DNA of 50,316 nucleotides from Candidatus Aminicenantota bacterium. Lineage in GTDB: Bacteria; Acidobacteriota; Aminicenantia; Aminicenantales; Aminicenantaceae. Location: the NCBI GenBank assembly GCA_030669305.1, contig DAOVDU010000005.1:1-50316 (forward strand), given 5' to 3'. The translations under genes and the position numbers were made by a program. How positions within the stretch are numbered: position 1 is the first letter of the stretch; every line of letters begins with the position of its first letter. The notes beneath the pieces are model-generated. The model made no database searches. It was given only the letters and a program-made list of their open reading frames with translations, and was not told the origin of the DNA. This document shows positions 32,702-42,183 of the stretch, piece after piece.

Positions 32702-33949
32702 GTGGAAGAAAAACTATTAACTCAACATTTTGGAATCGAAAATCTATTTAAGATCGATGTCTATTTGAAGCATTCTGGATACCAAGCCGTCAAAAAAGCC
32801 CTGAAGGAAATGAAGCCGAGTGAGATTATGGATGAAGTGAAAGCAGCTAATTTGAGAGGTAGGGGAGGAGCAGGTTTTCCGGCTGGAGTCAAGTGGGGTT
32901 TTGTCCCTCAAGACATAGATAAGCCAAAATATTTATGTGTCAATGCGGATGAAGGAGAACCGGGTACTTTCAAAGACCGCTACATTATGAGCCACAATCC
33001 TCATCTCTTACTGGAGGGAATTATCATCGCGTCTTTCGCTGTAGGAATTCACAAAGGTTTTGTTTATATTCGAGGGGAATATGAAACTATCGCCTTGAGA
33101 TTCGAACAGGCAATTTCTGAAGCAAATAAAGAAGGGTTTTTAGGAAAAAACATCTTAGGCACTGGCTTTGATTTAAATGTTTTTGTGCATCGAGGGGCAG
33201 GTTCTTACATATGCGGGGAGGAGACAGCGCTTTTAGAATCTATTGAAGGCAAGCGAGGTAATCCTAGGCTGAAGCCTCCTTTTCCTGCTTCTGTAGGTCT
33301 TTTTGGATGCCCAACAGTTATCAACAACGTTGAGACTCTTTCGAATGTCCCTCAAATAATATTGAATGGAGCGAAATGGTTCTGTCAAAAAGGCCTTCCT
33401 AAGGACGGCGGAACCAGGATTTTCGGAGTCAGTGGAATGGTGAAAAATCCCGGGATCTATGAACTTCCCATGGGGACAAACCTGAAAGATATAATTTTCA
33501 AACATGCTGGTGGAATGAAGGATGGCAAAAAGCTAAAAGCTGTCATTCCCGGTGGAATGTCTGCTCCAATATTGACTGCAGATGAAATAGATATCAAGAT
33601 GGATTTTGATTCTTTGATGGATGCAAAGTCTATGCTCGGATCAGCCGCTATTATTGTCATTGATGAGGATACATCTATTCTGGATGTGTTAAAGGTGATT
33701 ACGAAATTCTACTCCCATGAATCATGCGGTCAGTGTACGCCTTGCCGTGTAGGTAATTCATGGATTAATAAGATAGTAAAAAGGATAGCAGGAGGAAAAG
33801 GGAAGAAGGAAGACATAGATAATATTATTCGATTAGCTTCTAACATGCTGGGCAAAACTCTCTGTCCATTAGGGGATGCTGCAGCCATGCCTATTCTTTC
33901 TATTACCCAAAAATTTAGAAAAGAGATTGAATCTTATATAGGAAACTGA
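32702..33949 (+). CDS. nuoF: NADH-quinone oxidoreductase subunit F (NADH/FMN binding)
   Basis: A 415-residue subunit holding the NADH site, FMN and a [4Fe-4S] cluster. The NADH-binding glycine-rich loop is NLRGRGGAGFPAGVKW, the FMN region is CVNADEGEPGTFKDR and GAGSYICGEETALLE, and the cluster ligands are ESCGQCTPCRVG plus Cys in LGKTLCPLGD. It starts with GTG without a clear ribosome site, 5 nt after nuoE, so translation probably depends on ribosomes arriving from nuoE. Confidence 0.95.
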   Translation: MEEKLLTQHFGIENLFKIDVYLKHSGYQAVKKALKEMKPSEIMDEVKAANLRGRGGAGFPAGVKWGFVPQDIDKPKYLCVNADEGEPGTFKDRYIMSHNPHLLLEGIIIASFAVGIHKGFVYIRGEYETIALRFEQAISEANKEGFLGKNILGTGFDLNVFVHRGAGSYICGEETALLESIEGKRGNPRLKPPFPASVGLFGCPTVINNVETLSNVPQIILNGAKWFCQKGLPKDGGTRIFGVSGMVKNPGIYELPMGTNLKDIIFKHAGGMKDGKKLKAVIPGGMSAPILTADEIDIKMDFDSLMDAKSMLGSAAIIVIDEDTSILDVLKVITKFYSHESCGQCTPCRVGNSWINKIVKRIAGGKGKKEDIDNIIRLASNMLGKTLCPLGDAAAMPILSITQKFRKEIESYIGN

Positions 33950-33970
33950 AGGCGTAAGAAACGGAAGATA

Positions 33971-35530
33971 ATGATAAAAATTTTTATAGATGAAAAGGCC
34001 ATAGAAGTTGAAAAAAGTACAACTATCTTAAAAGCAGCAGAACAGGCAGGTATTGATATTCCCCATCTCTGTTATCACCCTGCCTTTCCTCCTGAAGGCA
34101 CCTGCCGTATGTGTTTGGTAGAGATTGAGGGCCTTCCGAGCTTAGAGCTGGCCTGCTCGACTCAGGTAAAGGATGGAATGAAAGTGTCGACAAAAAGCGA
34201 GAGAGTTATTGAGGCCCGGAAAGGAGTGCTCGAATTTTTACTAGCTGAACATCCTCCTGATTGCCCGATCTGTGATAAAGCAGGGGAGTGCAGCCTTCAG
34301 GATTACTATGAAGAATACGGACAATTCGAAAACCAGTTTAATGAGTTTAAAGAAAAAAGAGAGAAGAAAGTAAAAATCGGAAAGAATCTTATCCGCGACA
34401 TGGAAAGATGTATTCTTTGCAGACGGTGTGTGAGGTTTTTAAAAGAGGTGACAAAGACCCAGGAACTTGGTGTTTTTGAACGTGGGATCCATTCTGAGAT
34501 AAATATTCTTGATGGCGTACTAGTGGATAATAATTATTCAGGTAATTTAGCAGAAATCTGTCCTGTTGGCGCAATGACTGATTCTGATTTCAGGTTTAAA
34601 ACACGGACATGGTTTCTGAAAAAAGGAGAATCAATTTGTCCGCTCTGCAGTCGAGGATGCAGTATTTTTATCGAATATCATGAAGGTTTCTCACGTTTTA
34701 CATTACCAAAAAGGGTTTACCGTATTAGATCTCGTGAAAATCATAAGGTTAACGGCTTCTGGATTTGTGATATAGGACGCTACGGCTATTCTTATATTGA
34801 CGAGAATAGGATTGATAAGATTATTGTTAACAATAAGGAAGGGGGAGAAACCATTACCTGGGAAAAGATGGTGATTCTTCTTGCCGAAAAAATAAAAAGA
34901 TTGTACTACATAAAAAAAACCTCACGAATTGCCCTCATTTTAAACACTTGGCTCTCCAACGAAGAGCTTTTTCTTATTAACAAGATTTTTAGGAATGACC
35001 TGAGTGTGGAAAATATATATTTTACTGATCCGCCTGAGGGAGAAGAAGATGATTTACTGTTGACATCAGAGCGTAGTCCGAACAAAAGAGGAGCTCGAGA
35101 AATCGGGCTTGATTTGAAGCCAATAAATTTGGAAACGTTGGCTGATAAAACAGATCTGCTTCTGATTTTTGGCTCTTTTATGTTTGATCAATTTAATCTT
35201 GCAGAGATAAAATCTGCTCTGGATAATATCAAGATGAAGATTATTTTTGCCACACACTCGAATGAAATGAACTCTCTTGTCGACATAGTATTACCGATGT
35301 CTTTGATCGCTGAAAAAGAAGGATCTCTGACCAATGTGGATGGGATTGTACAAAGGTTTTCGCCGGTATTAATGGCGCAGGGAGAATGTCAGCCTGAATG
35401 GAAAGTTCTTGTTAATTTGGCCAAAGAATTAGAAATAAATTTCAGGTATTACAGTCAATTTTCATCTCCTGAAGCCATTTTGGATGAGATGGGAAAAAAA
35501 ATTTCTTTTTTCGAGAAAAAAAGTGAGTGA
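33971..35530 (+). CDS. nuoG: NADH-quinone oxidoreductase subunit G (short form, with N7-type cluster)
   Basis: A 519-residue multi-cluster subunit. The [2Fe-2S] ligands are in CYHPAFPPEGTCRMC with a later Cys. The His-Cys3 cluster is HPPDCPICDKAGEC, and further [4Fe-4S] sites are CILCRRCVRF and EICPVGA. A CxxCxxxC motif, CPLCSRGC, with a distant Cys (FWICDIG) matches the extra N7 cluster found in some bacteria. The molybdopterin-like C-terminal domain is much reduced compared with E. coli NuoG (about 900 aa). The ribosome site is CGGAAG. The 3' end overlaps the nuoH ORF. Confidence 0.93.
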   Translation: MIKIFIDEKAIEVEKSTTILKAAEQAGIDIPHLCYHPAFPPEGTCRMCLVEIEGLPSLELACSTQVKDGMKVSTKSERVIEARKGVLEFLLAEHPPDCPICDKAGECSLQDYYEEYGQFENQFNEFKEKREKKVKIGKNLIRDMERCILCRRCVRFLKEVTKTQELGVFERGIHSEINILDGVLVDNNYSGNLAEICPVGAMTDSDFRFKTRTWFLKKGESICPLCSRGCSIFIEYHEGFSRFTLPKRVYRIRSRENHKVNGFWICDIGRYGYSYIDENRIDKIIVNNKEGGETITWEKMVILLAEKIKRLYYIKKTSRIALILNTWLSNEELFLINKIFRNDLSVENIYFTDPPEGEEDDLLLTSERSPNKRGAREIGLDLKPINLETLADKTDLLLIFGSFMFDQFNLAEIKSALDNIKMKIIFATHSNEMNSLVDIVLPMSLIAEKEGSLTNVDGIVQRFSPVLMAQGECQPEWKVLVNLAKELEINFRYYSQFSSPEAILDEMGKKISFFEKKSE

Positions 35531-36596
35531 GACGATAATCATATTGATCAAAGTTGTTTGTGCTTTGGTGTGGTTTCTCCTCATAACACTCTATTTGACA
35601 TGGGTAGAGAGAAAAGAGAGTGCTGTTATACAGGATAGAATTGGCGCCAATAGAGCATCGATATTAGGAATTCGTATTATTGGTCTTTTCCAACCATTTG
35701 CTGATGCCATAAAAATGATTTTTAAGGAAGATTTTACGCCTCGCTTCTCCAGAAGATTTCTCCATAATCTAGCTCCTTTTATTTCATTCTTTTTTGTGGC
35801 CATAACAATTTCAGCTATTCCTTTCGGGGATGTTCTCCGGATAGGAGGACAGGAGATAAAGCTTCAGGTAATGGATATAAACGTAGGCCTCCTTTTTGTT
35901 TTAGCTATGCTGTCTCTAGGAATTTACGGTATCATTCTCAGTGGTTGGTCTTCAAATAATAGATATGCTCTCATCGGAGGGATGAGAGGTGCTGCTCAGC
36001 TCATTTCATATGAAGTTGCCCTGGGATTGTCACTCATAGGCCTGATCATGGTTTACCCGTCTCTAAATCTTTCCACAATTGTACATTATCAGGGAGAATT
36101 ACTGTTTGGATGGCTGCCGAAGTGGGGAGTTTTTCTCCAGCCGCTGGGATTATTGATATTCTTCTTTGCTGCTCTAGCTGAAACAAAAAGAATTCCCTTT
36201 GATCTTCCCGAAGGGGAAAATGAAATCGTTGGATTTTTCACAGAATACAGCGGTCTCAAGTGGGGCCTGTTCATGATGACTGATTTTATGGAAGTCCTCA
36301 TAGTTTCAACTCTGTTGACAACTCTGTTTTTTGGCGGATGGCAGGTTCCATGGCTTGCTGCTGATGGTTTTCATTTTCCCTGGGGGAGCGAGTGGTTGCT
36401 TCCACATGGGATCGTTGTGATCTTTCAGGTAGCTGCCTTCAATATAAAAGTATTCTTTTTCTGCTGGCTGCAGATCTTAATACGGTGGACCTACCCACGA
36501 TTCCGTTATGATCAGGTGATGGATTTAGGCTGGAAGCTGCTTATTCCTTTAAGCTTGGCTAACATAGTTGCAACAGCCATTTTATTGAGTATTTAA
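35484..36596 (+). CDS. nuoH: NADH-quinone oxidoreductase subunit H
   Basis: A 370-residue membrane subunit that forms the quinone entry with NuoB/D, with about eight helices. Conserved segments are TWVERKESAVIQDRIGANRA, GLFQPFADAIKMIFKED, AALAETKRIPFDLPEGENEIVGFFTEYSG and LIRWTYPRFRYDQVM. The ORF's ATG lies inside nuoG, with a 47-nt overlap. A GTG at 35523 would reduce the overlap to 8 nt and is equally likely. Confidence 0.94.
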   Translation: MRWEKKFLFSRKKVSETIIILIKVVCALVWFLLITLYLTWVERKESAVIQDRIGANRASILGIRIIGLFQPFADAIKMIFKEDFTPRFSRRFLHNLAPFISFFFVAITISAIPFGDVLRIGGQEIKLQVMDINVGLLFVLAMLSLGIYGIILSGWSSNNRYALIGGMRGAAQLISYEVALGLSLIGLIMVYPSLNLSTIVHYQGELLFGWLPKWGVFLQPLGLLIFFFAALAETKRIPFDLPEGENEIVGFFTEYSGLKWGLFMMTDFMEVLIVSTLLTTLFFGGWQVPWLAADGFHFPWGSEWLLPHGIVVIFQVAAFNIKVFFFCWLQILIRWTYPRFRYDQVMDLGWKLLIPLSLANIVATAILLSI

Positions 36597-36608
36597 TGAG
36601 TATTTAAA

Positions 36609-37082
36609 ATGATTAAAGCATTAGGATATTTTCTCGAGATAATCAGAGGAAGTATAATCACGACTCGCCATTTTGTTGTGAATATGCATTTTCATTTTAT
36701 GAAGCTTTTTAGAATCAAGACAAAAAGAAAAGGGGCTGTAACGATTCAATATCCTGAGGAAAAAAGAGAAATTGCCACTAGACACCGAAGTTTGCATCGG
36801 CTCATGACGAACAAAGATGGAAAACCCCGCTGTGTGGCCTGCATGTTGTGTGTAACAGTCTGCCCCTCTGAATGCATCTATGTGGAGGCAGCCGAGGATC
36901 CTGATCTTGAAGTCCAGAAATATCCTTCCACTTTTATCATCGATTTAAGCCGGTGTTGCTTCTGTGGATTCTGCGTTGAGGCATGTCCTGAGGATGCTAT
37001 CCGTATGGATACTGGGCAAATCGAGTTTGCCGAATATTCCCGCGAAGATTTGATTTATAATCTTGAAAAACTTATCGGATGA
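36609..37082 (+). CDS. nuoI: NADH-quinone oxidoreductase subunit I (two [4Fe-4S] clusters)
   Basis: A 157-residue ferredoxin-like subunit. The two cluster motifs CVACMLCVTVCP and CCFCGFCVEACP hold clusters N6a and N6b, which carry electrons toward NuoB. The tail ARMD-like segment DAIRMDTGQIEFAEYSRED matches the family. No Shine-Dalgarno sequence is seen before the ATG. Its stop overlaps the next gene (ATGA). The genes nuoJ-N, which should follow, are absent. Confidence 0.95.
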   Translation: MIKALGYFLEIIRGSIITTRHFVVNMHFHFMKLFRIKTKRKGAVTIQYPEEKREIATRHRSLHRLMTNKDGKPRCVACMLCVTVCPSECIYVEAAEDPDLEVQKYPSTFIIDLSRCCFCGFCVEACPEDAIRMDTGQIEFAEYSREDLIYNLEKLIG

Positions 37083-37936
37083 TCATCGACAAAATTTCTT
37101 TAGGTCAGTTTAAAATCTATGGTCTTAGAGATGGTTATTTCTATCTGGACGGGGGGGCTATGTTCGGCGTGGTTCCAAAAACTTTGTGGGAAAAGAAATC
37201 CCCTGCAGATCAACACAATAGAATAAAGCTTGGATTAAACTCCATTCTCATCAAGACTGGTAAGGGTTTGATTCTTGTTGAAACTGGAATTGGGACTGAA
37301 TTAGACAAGAAGTTTGTGGATTATTATTCTGTAGATAGAAAACCCGGCCTTGTAGGAGCACTCAAGGAACTCGGGGTTGAAGTTGAAGACATAGATTTTG
37401 TCATTAATACCCACCTTCATTTTGATCATTGTGGAGGAAATACTTATAAGAATGCAGAAGGTGAAATTGTTCCCACTTTCCCAAAGGCACAATATATCAT
37501 ACAGGAAGGAGAATGGGAGAATGCTCTTCATCCAAGCTATAGGGAGAGACAAAGTTATTTAACTCATAATTTTCTTCCCCTGGAAAAATATAGATGTTTC
37601 CAGCTTATCAATGGGGATACGGAAATCACAGAAGGAGTTGAGGTACTCTTAGCACCAGGACATACCTCCCATCATCAGTGTGTGAAAGTGCACTCAGAAG
37701 GGAAGCGGCTTTTTTTCCTTGGAGACTTAGTTCCAACATCAGCACATGTAGGATTGTCCTACATTATGAGCTATGACCTTTATCCTTTAGAGACATTGGA
37801 AAATAGAGAGAGATTCTACGAAAAGGCCATCGAGGAAGATTGGATCGTTGCTTTTAACCACGATCCTGAACATTTTTTTGGGAAGATACGAAAAATAAAG
37901 AATAAATACACATTTGAACCTCTCTCTGAACAGTAA
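37079..37936 (+). CDS. Metallo-beta-lactamase-fold hydrolase (YtnP/lactonase-like)
   Basis: A 285-residue MBL-fold enzyme with a full dinuclear metal site: NTHLHFDHCGG (HxHxDH), GHTSHHQ, LGDLVP and a late NHDPEHF. The N-terminal layout (a start near FKIYGLRDGYF, then ILIKTGKGLILVETGIG) resembles YtnP/AHL-lactonase-type hydrolases. The substrate is unknown. Its ATG overlaps the nuoI stop by 4 nt, so it is translated with the nuo operon. Whether that is functional or only positional is unclear. No redox (flavodoxin) domain is fused to it. Confidence 0.88.
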   Translation: MIIDKISLGQFKIYGLRDGYFYLDGGAMFGVVPKTLWEKKSPADQHNRIKLGLNSILIKTGKGLILVETGIGTELDKKFVDYYSVDRKPGLVGALKELGVEVEDIDFVINTHLHFDHCGGNTYKNAEGEIVPTFPKAQYIIQEGEWENALHPSYRERQSYLTHNFLPLEKYRCFQLINGDTEITEGVEVLLAPGHTSHHQCVKVHSEGKRLFFLGDLVPTSAHVGLSYIMSYDLYPLETLENRERFYEKAIEEDWIVAFNHDPEHFFGKIRKIKNKYTFEPLSEQ

Positions 37937-38030
37937 TTTGTTTTATTGTTTACCATTAACTATTTACTCTTTACTCTTAACACAAACATATTTAGCGTCA
38001 ACAGTAACAATTATCATACGAGAAATTAAT
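37937..38030. repeat. TTTACT/TTAAC short-word repeat after the MBL gene
   Basis: A low-complexity run of related words (TTTACCATTAACTATTTACT, then CTTTACTCTTAAC) fills the gap between the MBL and GNAT-like genes. The ORF track reads through it from 37914, which argues that the upstream part of that ORF is not coding. Confidence 0.5.
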
Positions 38031-38717
38031 GTGAAGAAAGACAGGAAATTCCAACGCCGTTTTATTAGTAAACTCTATACTGCTAGTGATCTATTCAAGG
38101 AACATGGATGGAAGCGGTTTGTCGGAGAAATTATTCCCTGGTTGTTATATAGGCGTTATATTTTTTATTCCCAGCCTATTGATGATCCTGTTCTCCTTTA
38201 TTCTTGTCAGATCCCTTTCCGATTGGAGCAAGTTAAAGAAAAAGATTTTCCCCACTTGATAAAATTGCGCCCTGGTTTTTATGATCTTTCTCTAATTCGG
38301 AAAAGGATAAAAGAGGGGCACATATGCTTTTTGGGATGGAGCGGACAGAAACCGATTCATATCCGGTGGATTTTTGTCCGTTCCTTCTATCTGCCGTATT
38401 TGCATCGAACTATCATCCTGTATCCAGGGGAAATCTATATAGATGAAGCCTTTACATTAGCTGACTATCGACGAAAAGGTGTTTATTCTTATTCAGGATA
38501 TCTCATGCGGTATGCTTTGAAAGAGTTGGGTTATTATCGTCTTATCTGTATGTTCGCGTCCTGGAATTTGTCTCCCCAGAGCCAGGCTGAAAGAATGGGG
38601 TTAGAAAAACTTGGAGAAGGAGGATATTGGAATATTTTAGGGTATAAAAAATACTTCTGGAAAGGTATGATTAAAGACAATGGTGATGGAAAAATATCAG
38701 TCAGAACAGAAGAATAA
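38031..38717 (+). CDS. GNAT-like acetyltransferase-fold protein
   Basis: The 228-residue product from the GTG at 38031 has a C-terminal region with GNAT features: a beta strand IYIDEAFTLADYRRKGVYSYSGYLMRYALKELG containing the R-R-K-G acyl-CoA loop, then RLICMFASWNLSPQSQAERMGLEKL, with the common Asn-x-x-S-x-x-x-x-E-x-x-G-F-like pattern. The first 100 residues are basic and unassigned. The track's ORF begins at 37914 inside the MBL gene and crosses a repeat; the GTG follows GAGAAATTAAT and is preferred. It overlaps the methyltransferase start. Substrate unknown. Confidence 0.7.
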   Translation: MKKDRKFQRRFISKLYTASDLFKEHGWKRFVGEIIPWLLYRRYIFYSQPIDDPVLLYSCQIPFRLEQVKEKDFPHLIKLRPGFYDLSLIRKRIKEGHICFLGWSGQKPIHIRWIFVRSFYLPYLHRTIILYPGEIYIDEAFTLADYRRKGVYSYSGYLMRYALKELGYYRLICMFASWNLSPQSQAERMGLEKLGEGGYWNILGYKKYFWKGMIKDNGDGKISVRTEE

Positions 38718-39498
38718 ATCTTCTTATTCGAATTTCCGCTCTTTTTGGGATTGGACAGGCCAATCCATGCCTTCATTTTTTGATGCTCCTTCTACCCGAT
38801 ACTATTTTGAGTGCGAGCGGATTCTCTTAGATAAGTATTTCCCCAATCTTCGTGGGAAAAAACTTTTTAAGACAGATCTTTGGGATGAGGCAAAAAGTAC
38901 ACAAATCTTGAAATGGGCAGCAGATCAAGGAGCTGAAGTCTATGGACTCGATATTTCCTTTCCTATTGTCCAGGAGACGAAAAAACTTTTTAGGCATTCA
39001 AAAGAAAAGTACGGCATTATTGTTTCTGACTTACGTTGTATAGCTTTTACAGATGAGTCTTTTGACTGCATATACAGTATGGGGACAATCGAGCATTTTC
39101 GTGAATCTTTTCATGCCCTAAAGGAATGTTTTCGTGTCCTGCGAAAAGGTGGTATTGCAATAATAGGTGTACCGAATAAGTATGACCCGTTCCTCCGGCC
39201 TGCGATGGTCTCTTTTCTCTACCGGCTCGGCCTCTATGCTTATGGATATGAAAAGTCTTTCAGTATGAGGATGTTAGAGCGTATGTTAAGGGAGGTTGGC
39301 TTTCGGATTCTTGACAGAACTGGGATACTTTTTATGCCAGGAGTACTCCGCATGGCAGATCTGTTCATCCATGTAAACTGGCCGAAAGCAACTGTTCTTA
39401 CAGCCCCTCTTATTTCGCCTTTTTCTTATTTATATAAAAAATATCCTTTTTTAAGGCGTCATGGCTATCTGATTGCTTGTGTGGTTCAAAAGCCTTAA
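38680..39498 (+). CDS. Class I SAM-dependent methyltransferase
   Basis: A 272-residue protein. The SAM-binding region is modified: the usual GxGxG is replaced by KLFKTDLWDEAKST, followed by the acidic strand end EVYGLDISFPIV. Motifs IVSDLRCIAFTDESFDCIYSMGTIEHF and ALKECFRVLRKGG are typical of Methyltransf_11/25 enzymes. The C-terminal 60 residues are rich in aromatic and basic residues. The first of two close ATGs is listed (38680, second at 38686). It overlaps the GNAT-like gene by 38 nt; the pair may modify the same small molecule or glycan. Confidence 0.82.
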   Translation: MVMEKYQSEQKNKSSYSNFRSFWDWTGQSMPSFFDAPSTRYYFECERILLDKYFPNLRGKKLFKTDLWDEAKSTQILKWAADQGAEVYGLDISFPIVQETKKLFRHSKEKYGIIVSDLRCIAFTDESFDCIYSMGTIEHFRESFHALKECFRVLRKGGIAIIGVPNKYDPFLRPAMVSFLYRLGLYAYGYEKSFSMRMLERMLREVGFRILDRTGILFMPGVLRMADLFIHVNWPKATVLTAPLISPFSYLYKKYPFLRRHGYLIACVVQKP

Positions 39499-39514
39499 GG
39501 AATGAAGTTGGATG

Positions 39515-41932
39515 TCAATTGACTTCTGTCTGAATAAATACTCCAAGGAACCGGTTGTCTTTTGTTCTGCTGTCAAGTTTATTCGGGATAAAACCTTTAT
39601 CTTCTTTAATCTTAATATGATACAGATACTCTCCTTTCCAGGGAAACCCTACAGGAGAAGCAAAAGCAACTGTTTTTTTAAACCTATTGCCTTTATTTAG
39701 GTTGATAGTTCTTTTTAATCTTCCAACTTGAATTATTGTTTTTCCTCCAACGCGACTTGATAGACTCAAGCTGATCTCGGAAGCCTTTCCAGGACTTTTC
39801 ACCAATACTTCTGTTGTGCTTTTCCCTTTTGTCCAGAACCCGTCTAATTCTTTCCCATAGTTATTTTCATCCTGAAAGTAAAGCTGATAGGTTCTGTTTT
39901 TATAAAAATGTTTATCATCAAGATGAATATTAAAGAACATATATGTAATTACAGACATGGATAATATTAGTACATAGGTCAGATGAGTATTTATCTTTAC
40001 AACTGACTTTATCTGACCTCTTGTTTTTTTCTTATTCAGAAAGATGAATGTGATTGAAATAGCCGCAAAAATCCAGAGGATTAGAGGAATCCAAGAAAAA
40101 TTTTCTTTACTAGCTAAGGTAGGAACAACTTTTTTAAAGTCTATGAAGAAATTGCTTATCGATGTTAAAAAATTGCTGAATATACCGTTTTGGCTCCAGG
40201 AAAAAGAAAGGTTTTCGTGATAAAGAAGCTTTGGATTGTTGACGAAAATAAGAGTCATTAGAAAGCTTAATAAAATAAGGATTTTTGTAATGATGATAGA
40301 TTTTCTGTTTCTGTTTTTGGCAAAAGCATATGCCATAAGCAGTGCCATAATCCAAAGAACCGGAAGCAAAGTTCTACCAGGAGGGCAATAGCCGCCCCAA
40401 TAATAACCCAACGAACAAAAAGCCCAATAGAGTGAAAAAATGAAAAGAAGAGAGAACGTCTCTTTCTTCATTTTTTTTAACATTAAAAGAAAGCCCGGAA
40501 TGAAAAAAATATAAACAGGTGTATAAGCAAGAATGCCGGCTCTTTGGTCAAAAAGATAGCCTAAGCCGCATCGGAAAAATTCAACAAGGTTTAGATGAAA
40601 AAATTTTGAAAGCATAAAACCATTGTTTTCCGCTGTTCCTTCATAGATTGATAAAGGAGAGAGCGTGCCGTATATTGATTGGAGATAAAAGAGAAAAAGT
40701 AAAAATGAGAGTATTAGAGGAGAGATAGTGCAAAGAATGTTTGTTAGTTTTACCTTCTTAGATTTTATGTAGGAAAAGAGAAATAGACAAAGGATGCCCA
40801 GGGCAAGTACGCTATATTTTACTCCGAGCCATGGCAAGAGAGCGATACCTGCTCCAATCATTCCTGAACTAAGAGAGGTAAATTCCTGTTTTTTTATTAT
40901 CCGCCAAAAGATTAAAATCACTATCAAAGCTGCAGGCACTTCGGGATAAATCATGTGAGAGTAGAATAGGAGGGGTGTGGAAAAGCTGAAGATTAGCCAT
41001 GATAATAGAGAGGACTTTCGATTTTTTAAAAGATCCTGAACCAATAAAAAAAAGATCCAACTCAATAGAGCTGTAAATATGCACATAAAGAGCCGAACCA
41101 TGAATATTAATGTTTCCTTCTCATGAACATGATTTTTTGTAAGGGAAGAAATAAATTTTCCTATGTTTGTACCAATAAAATATGAAGGGAGAAGTAATAC
41201 GGGAAGACCAGGCATGTGCCTGGAATATTGATGTTTAAGGCTTTTTCTCCCGGGACGGGCATGCGAATCTAATTCGCCAGGATAAAATTCAAGATAATCT
41301 TTGTTTTGGTAATTGTTCCAGAGGTTGATATCTCCATCAGAGAGCATGCTTTTGGTTATGATGAGATAATGAGGTTCATCTCCTGTTATTGGAAATGGCG
41401 AAAATAGAAAGCCTGAGGCAAAAAACCAATATATAAAGATGGATACAACAAACACAAAGATTGAGGTCTGTCTTTGATTAAGGCCGTCTATTCTGAATAC
41501 TCCCCAGGTTTTGCTTGCAAAAATCTTAGAAGGATATTGCCTCTTTAATTGAAATAAGAATAGAAAATGCAGGTAAAAGAATCCCAAGTAGGATATAACT
41601 GAAAGAGCAGAACGGATATCCTTTAAAAAAACTACATACTGGAGCAGACTGAGATAGAGAAGAAGAAATGGAGAAAGAGTGATAATTATAGATTTGCCTA
41701 ATACTAAGGGATTCTCATGCGTTTTTGATGTTAAAAAACGGGTATAAAAAATCAAAATCCAGTAGATTATAGTTCCAAGAGATATTGTCAGAAGCACAAA
41801 GCTTAAAATGAAAAGATAAAGAGGTTTATGGCTATTGATCAGCACAGTGAGAATGATTTGCTGCCAGATATATAAAGATAAAGCAATAACTTCAAGCAAA
41901 AACAAGAAAATAGAAAACTTGTTTTTAAACAT
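39515..41932 (-). CDS. Polytopic GT-C type membrane glycosyltransferase, predicted
   Basis: About 805 residues with 14 or more predicted membrane helices. The loop after an early helix contains ITGDEPHYL near residue 190, the Asp-Glu catalytic-loop pattern of GT-C (PMT/ArnT-like) enzymes that use polyprenyl-phosphate sugars. A further exposed segment, HSRPGRKSLKHQYSRHMPGLPVLLLP-like, fits the same loop. The C-terminal 130 residues form a soluble beta-rich domain. The track starts at a TTG at 41956; the ATG at 41932 gives MFKNKFSIF and is preferred. It is a single gene, converging on the methyltransferase gene. Acceptor and donor are unknown. Confidence 0.72.
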   Translation of the reverse strand: MFKNKFSIFLFLLEVIALSLYIWQQIILTVLINSHKPLYLFILSFVLLTISLGTIIYWILIFYTRFLTSKTHENPLVLGKSIIITLSPFLLLYLSLLQYVVFLKDIRSALSVISYLGFFYLHFLFLFQLKRQYPSKIFASKTWGVFRIDGLNQRQTSIFVFVVSIFIYWFFASGFLFSPFPITGDEPHYLIITKSMLSDGDINLWNNYQNKDYLEFYPGELDSHARPGRKSLKHQYSRHMPGLPVLLLPSYFIGTNIGKFISSLTKNHVHEKETLIFMVRLFMCIFTALLSWIFFLLVQDLLKNRKSSLLSWLIFSFSTPLLFYSHMIYPEVPAALIVILIFWRIIKKQEFTSLSSGMIGAGIALLPWLGVKYSVLALGILCLFLFSYIKSKKVKLTNILCTISPLILSFLLFLFYLQSIYGTLSPLSIYEGTAENNGFMLSKFFHLNLVEFFRCGLGYLFDQRAGILAYTPVYIFFIPGFLLMLKKMKKETFSLLFIFSLYWAFCSLGYYWGGYCPPGRTLLPVLWIMALLMAYAFAKNRNRKSIIITKILILLSFLMTLIFVNNPKLLYHENLSFSWSQNGIFSNFLTSISNFFIDFKKVVPTLASKENFSWIPLILWIFAAISITFIFLNKKKTRGQIKSVVKINTHLTYVLILSMSVITYMFFNIHLDDKHFYKNRTYQLYFQDENNYGKELDGFWTKGKSTTEVLVKSPGKASEISLSLSSRVGGKTIIQVGRLKRTINLNKGNRFKKTVAFASPVGFPWKGEYLYHIKIKEDKGFIPNKLDSRTKDNRFLGVFIQTEVN

Positions 41933-41966
41933 ATCTGTGAGAATAATTATAAACAACTATCAGTTT

Positions 41967-41995
41967 GATATATAGAAGAATTTCACGGATTGCAA
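41967..41995 (-). promoter_or_regulatory. Possible sigma70 promoter of the GT-C gene
   Basis: Minus strand: -35 TTGCAA, 17-bp spacer and -10 TATATC. The same -35 is used by hppA. A TATAAT closer to the ATG is an alternative but has no -35. Confidence 0.35.
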
Positions 41996-42183
41996 CTAAT
42001 TAAGGCTTTTATCTAAATTATGTATGGAATGTTTTTCAATCGAACCCCAATCTTTACATTTGCTTTTCTTACTAAAACCTTAATGTAAATACGGTCTCTA
42101 AATTTGGCTTTGAATGAGCGCTTATTGTCCCTCTATGCACCTTAATCAAGGCTGTTTTTTGTCCAAACAATGGGGAGAGGCTC

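Noticed and set aside
37914-38030. N-terminal extension of the GNAT-like ORF
   Set aside because: It runs through MBL coding sequence and a low-complexity repeat; the GTG at 38031 has better support.
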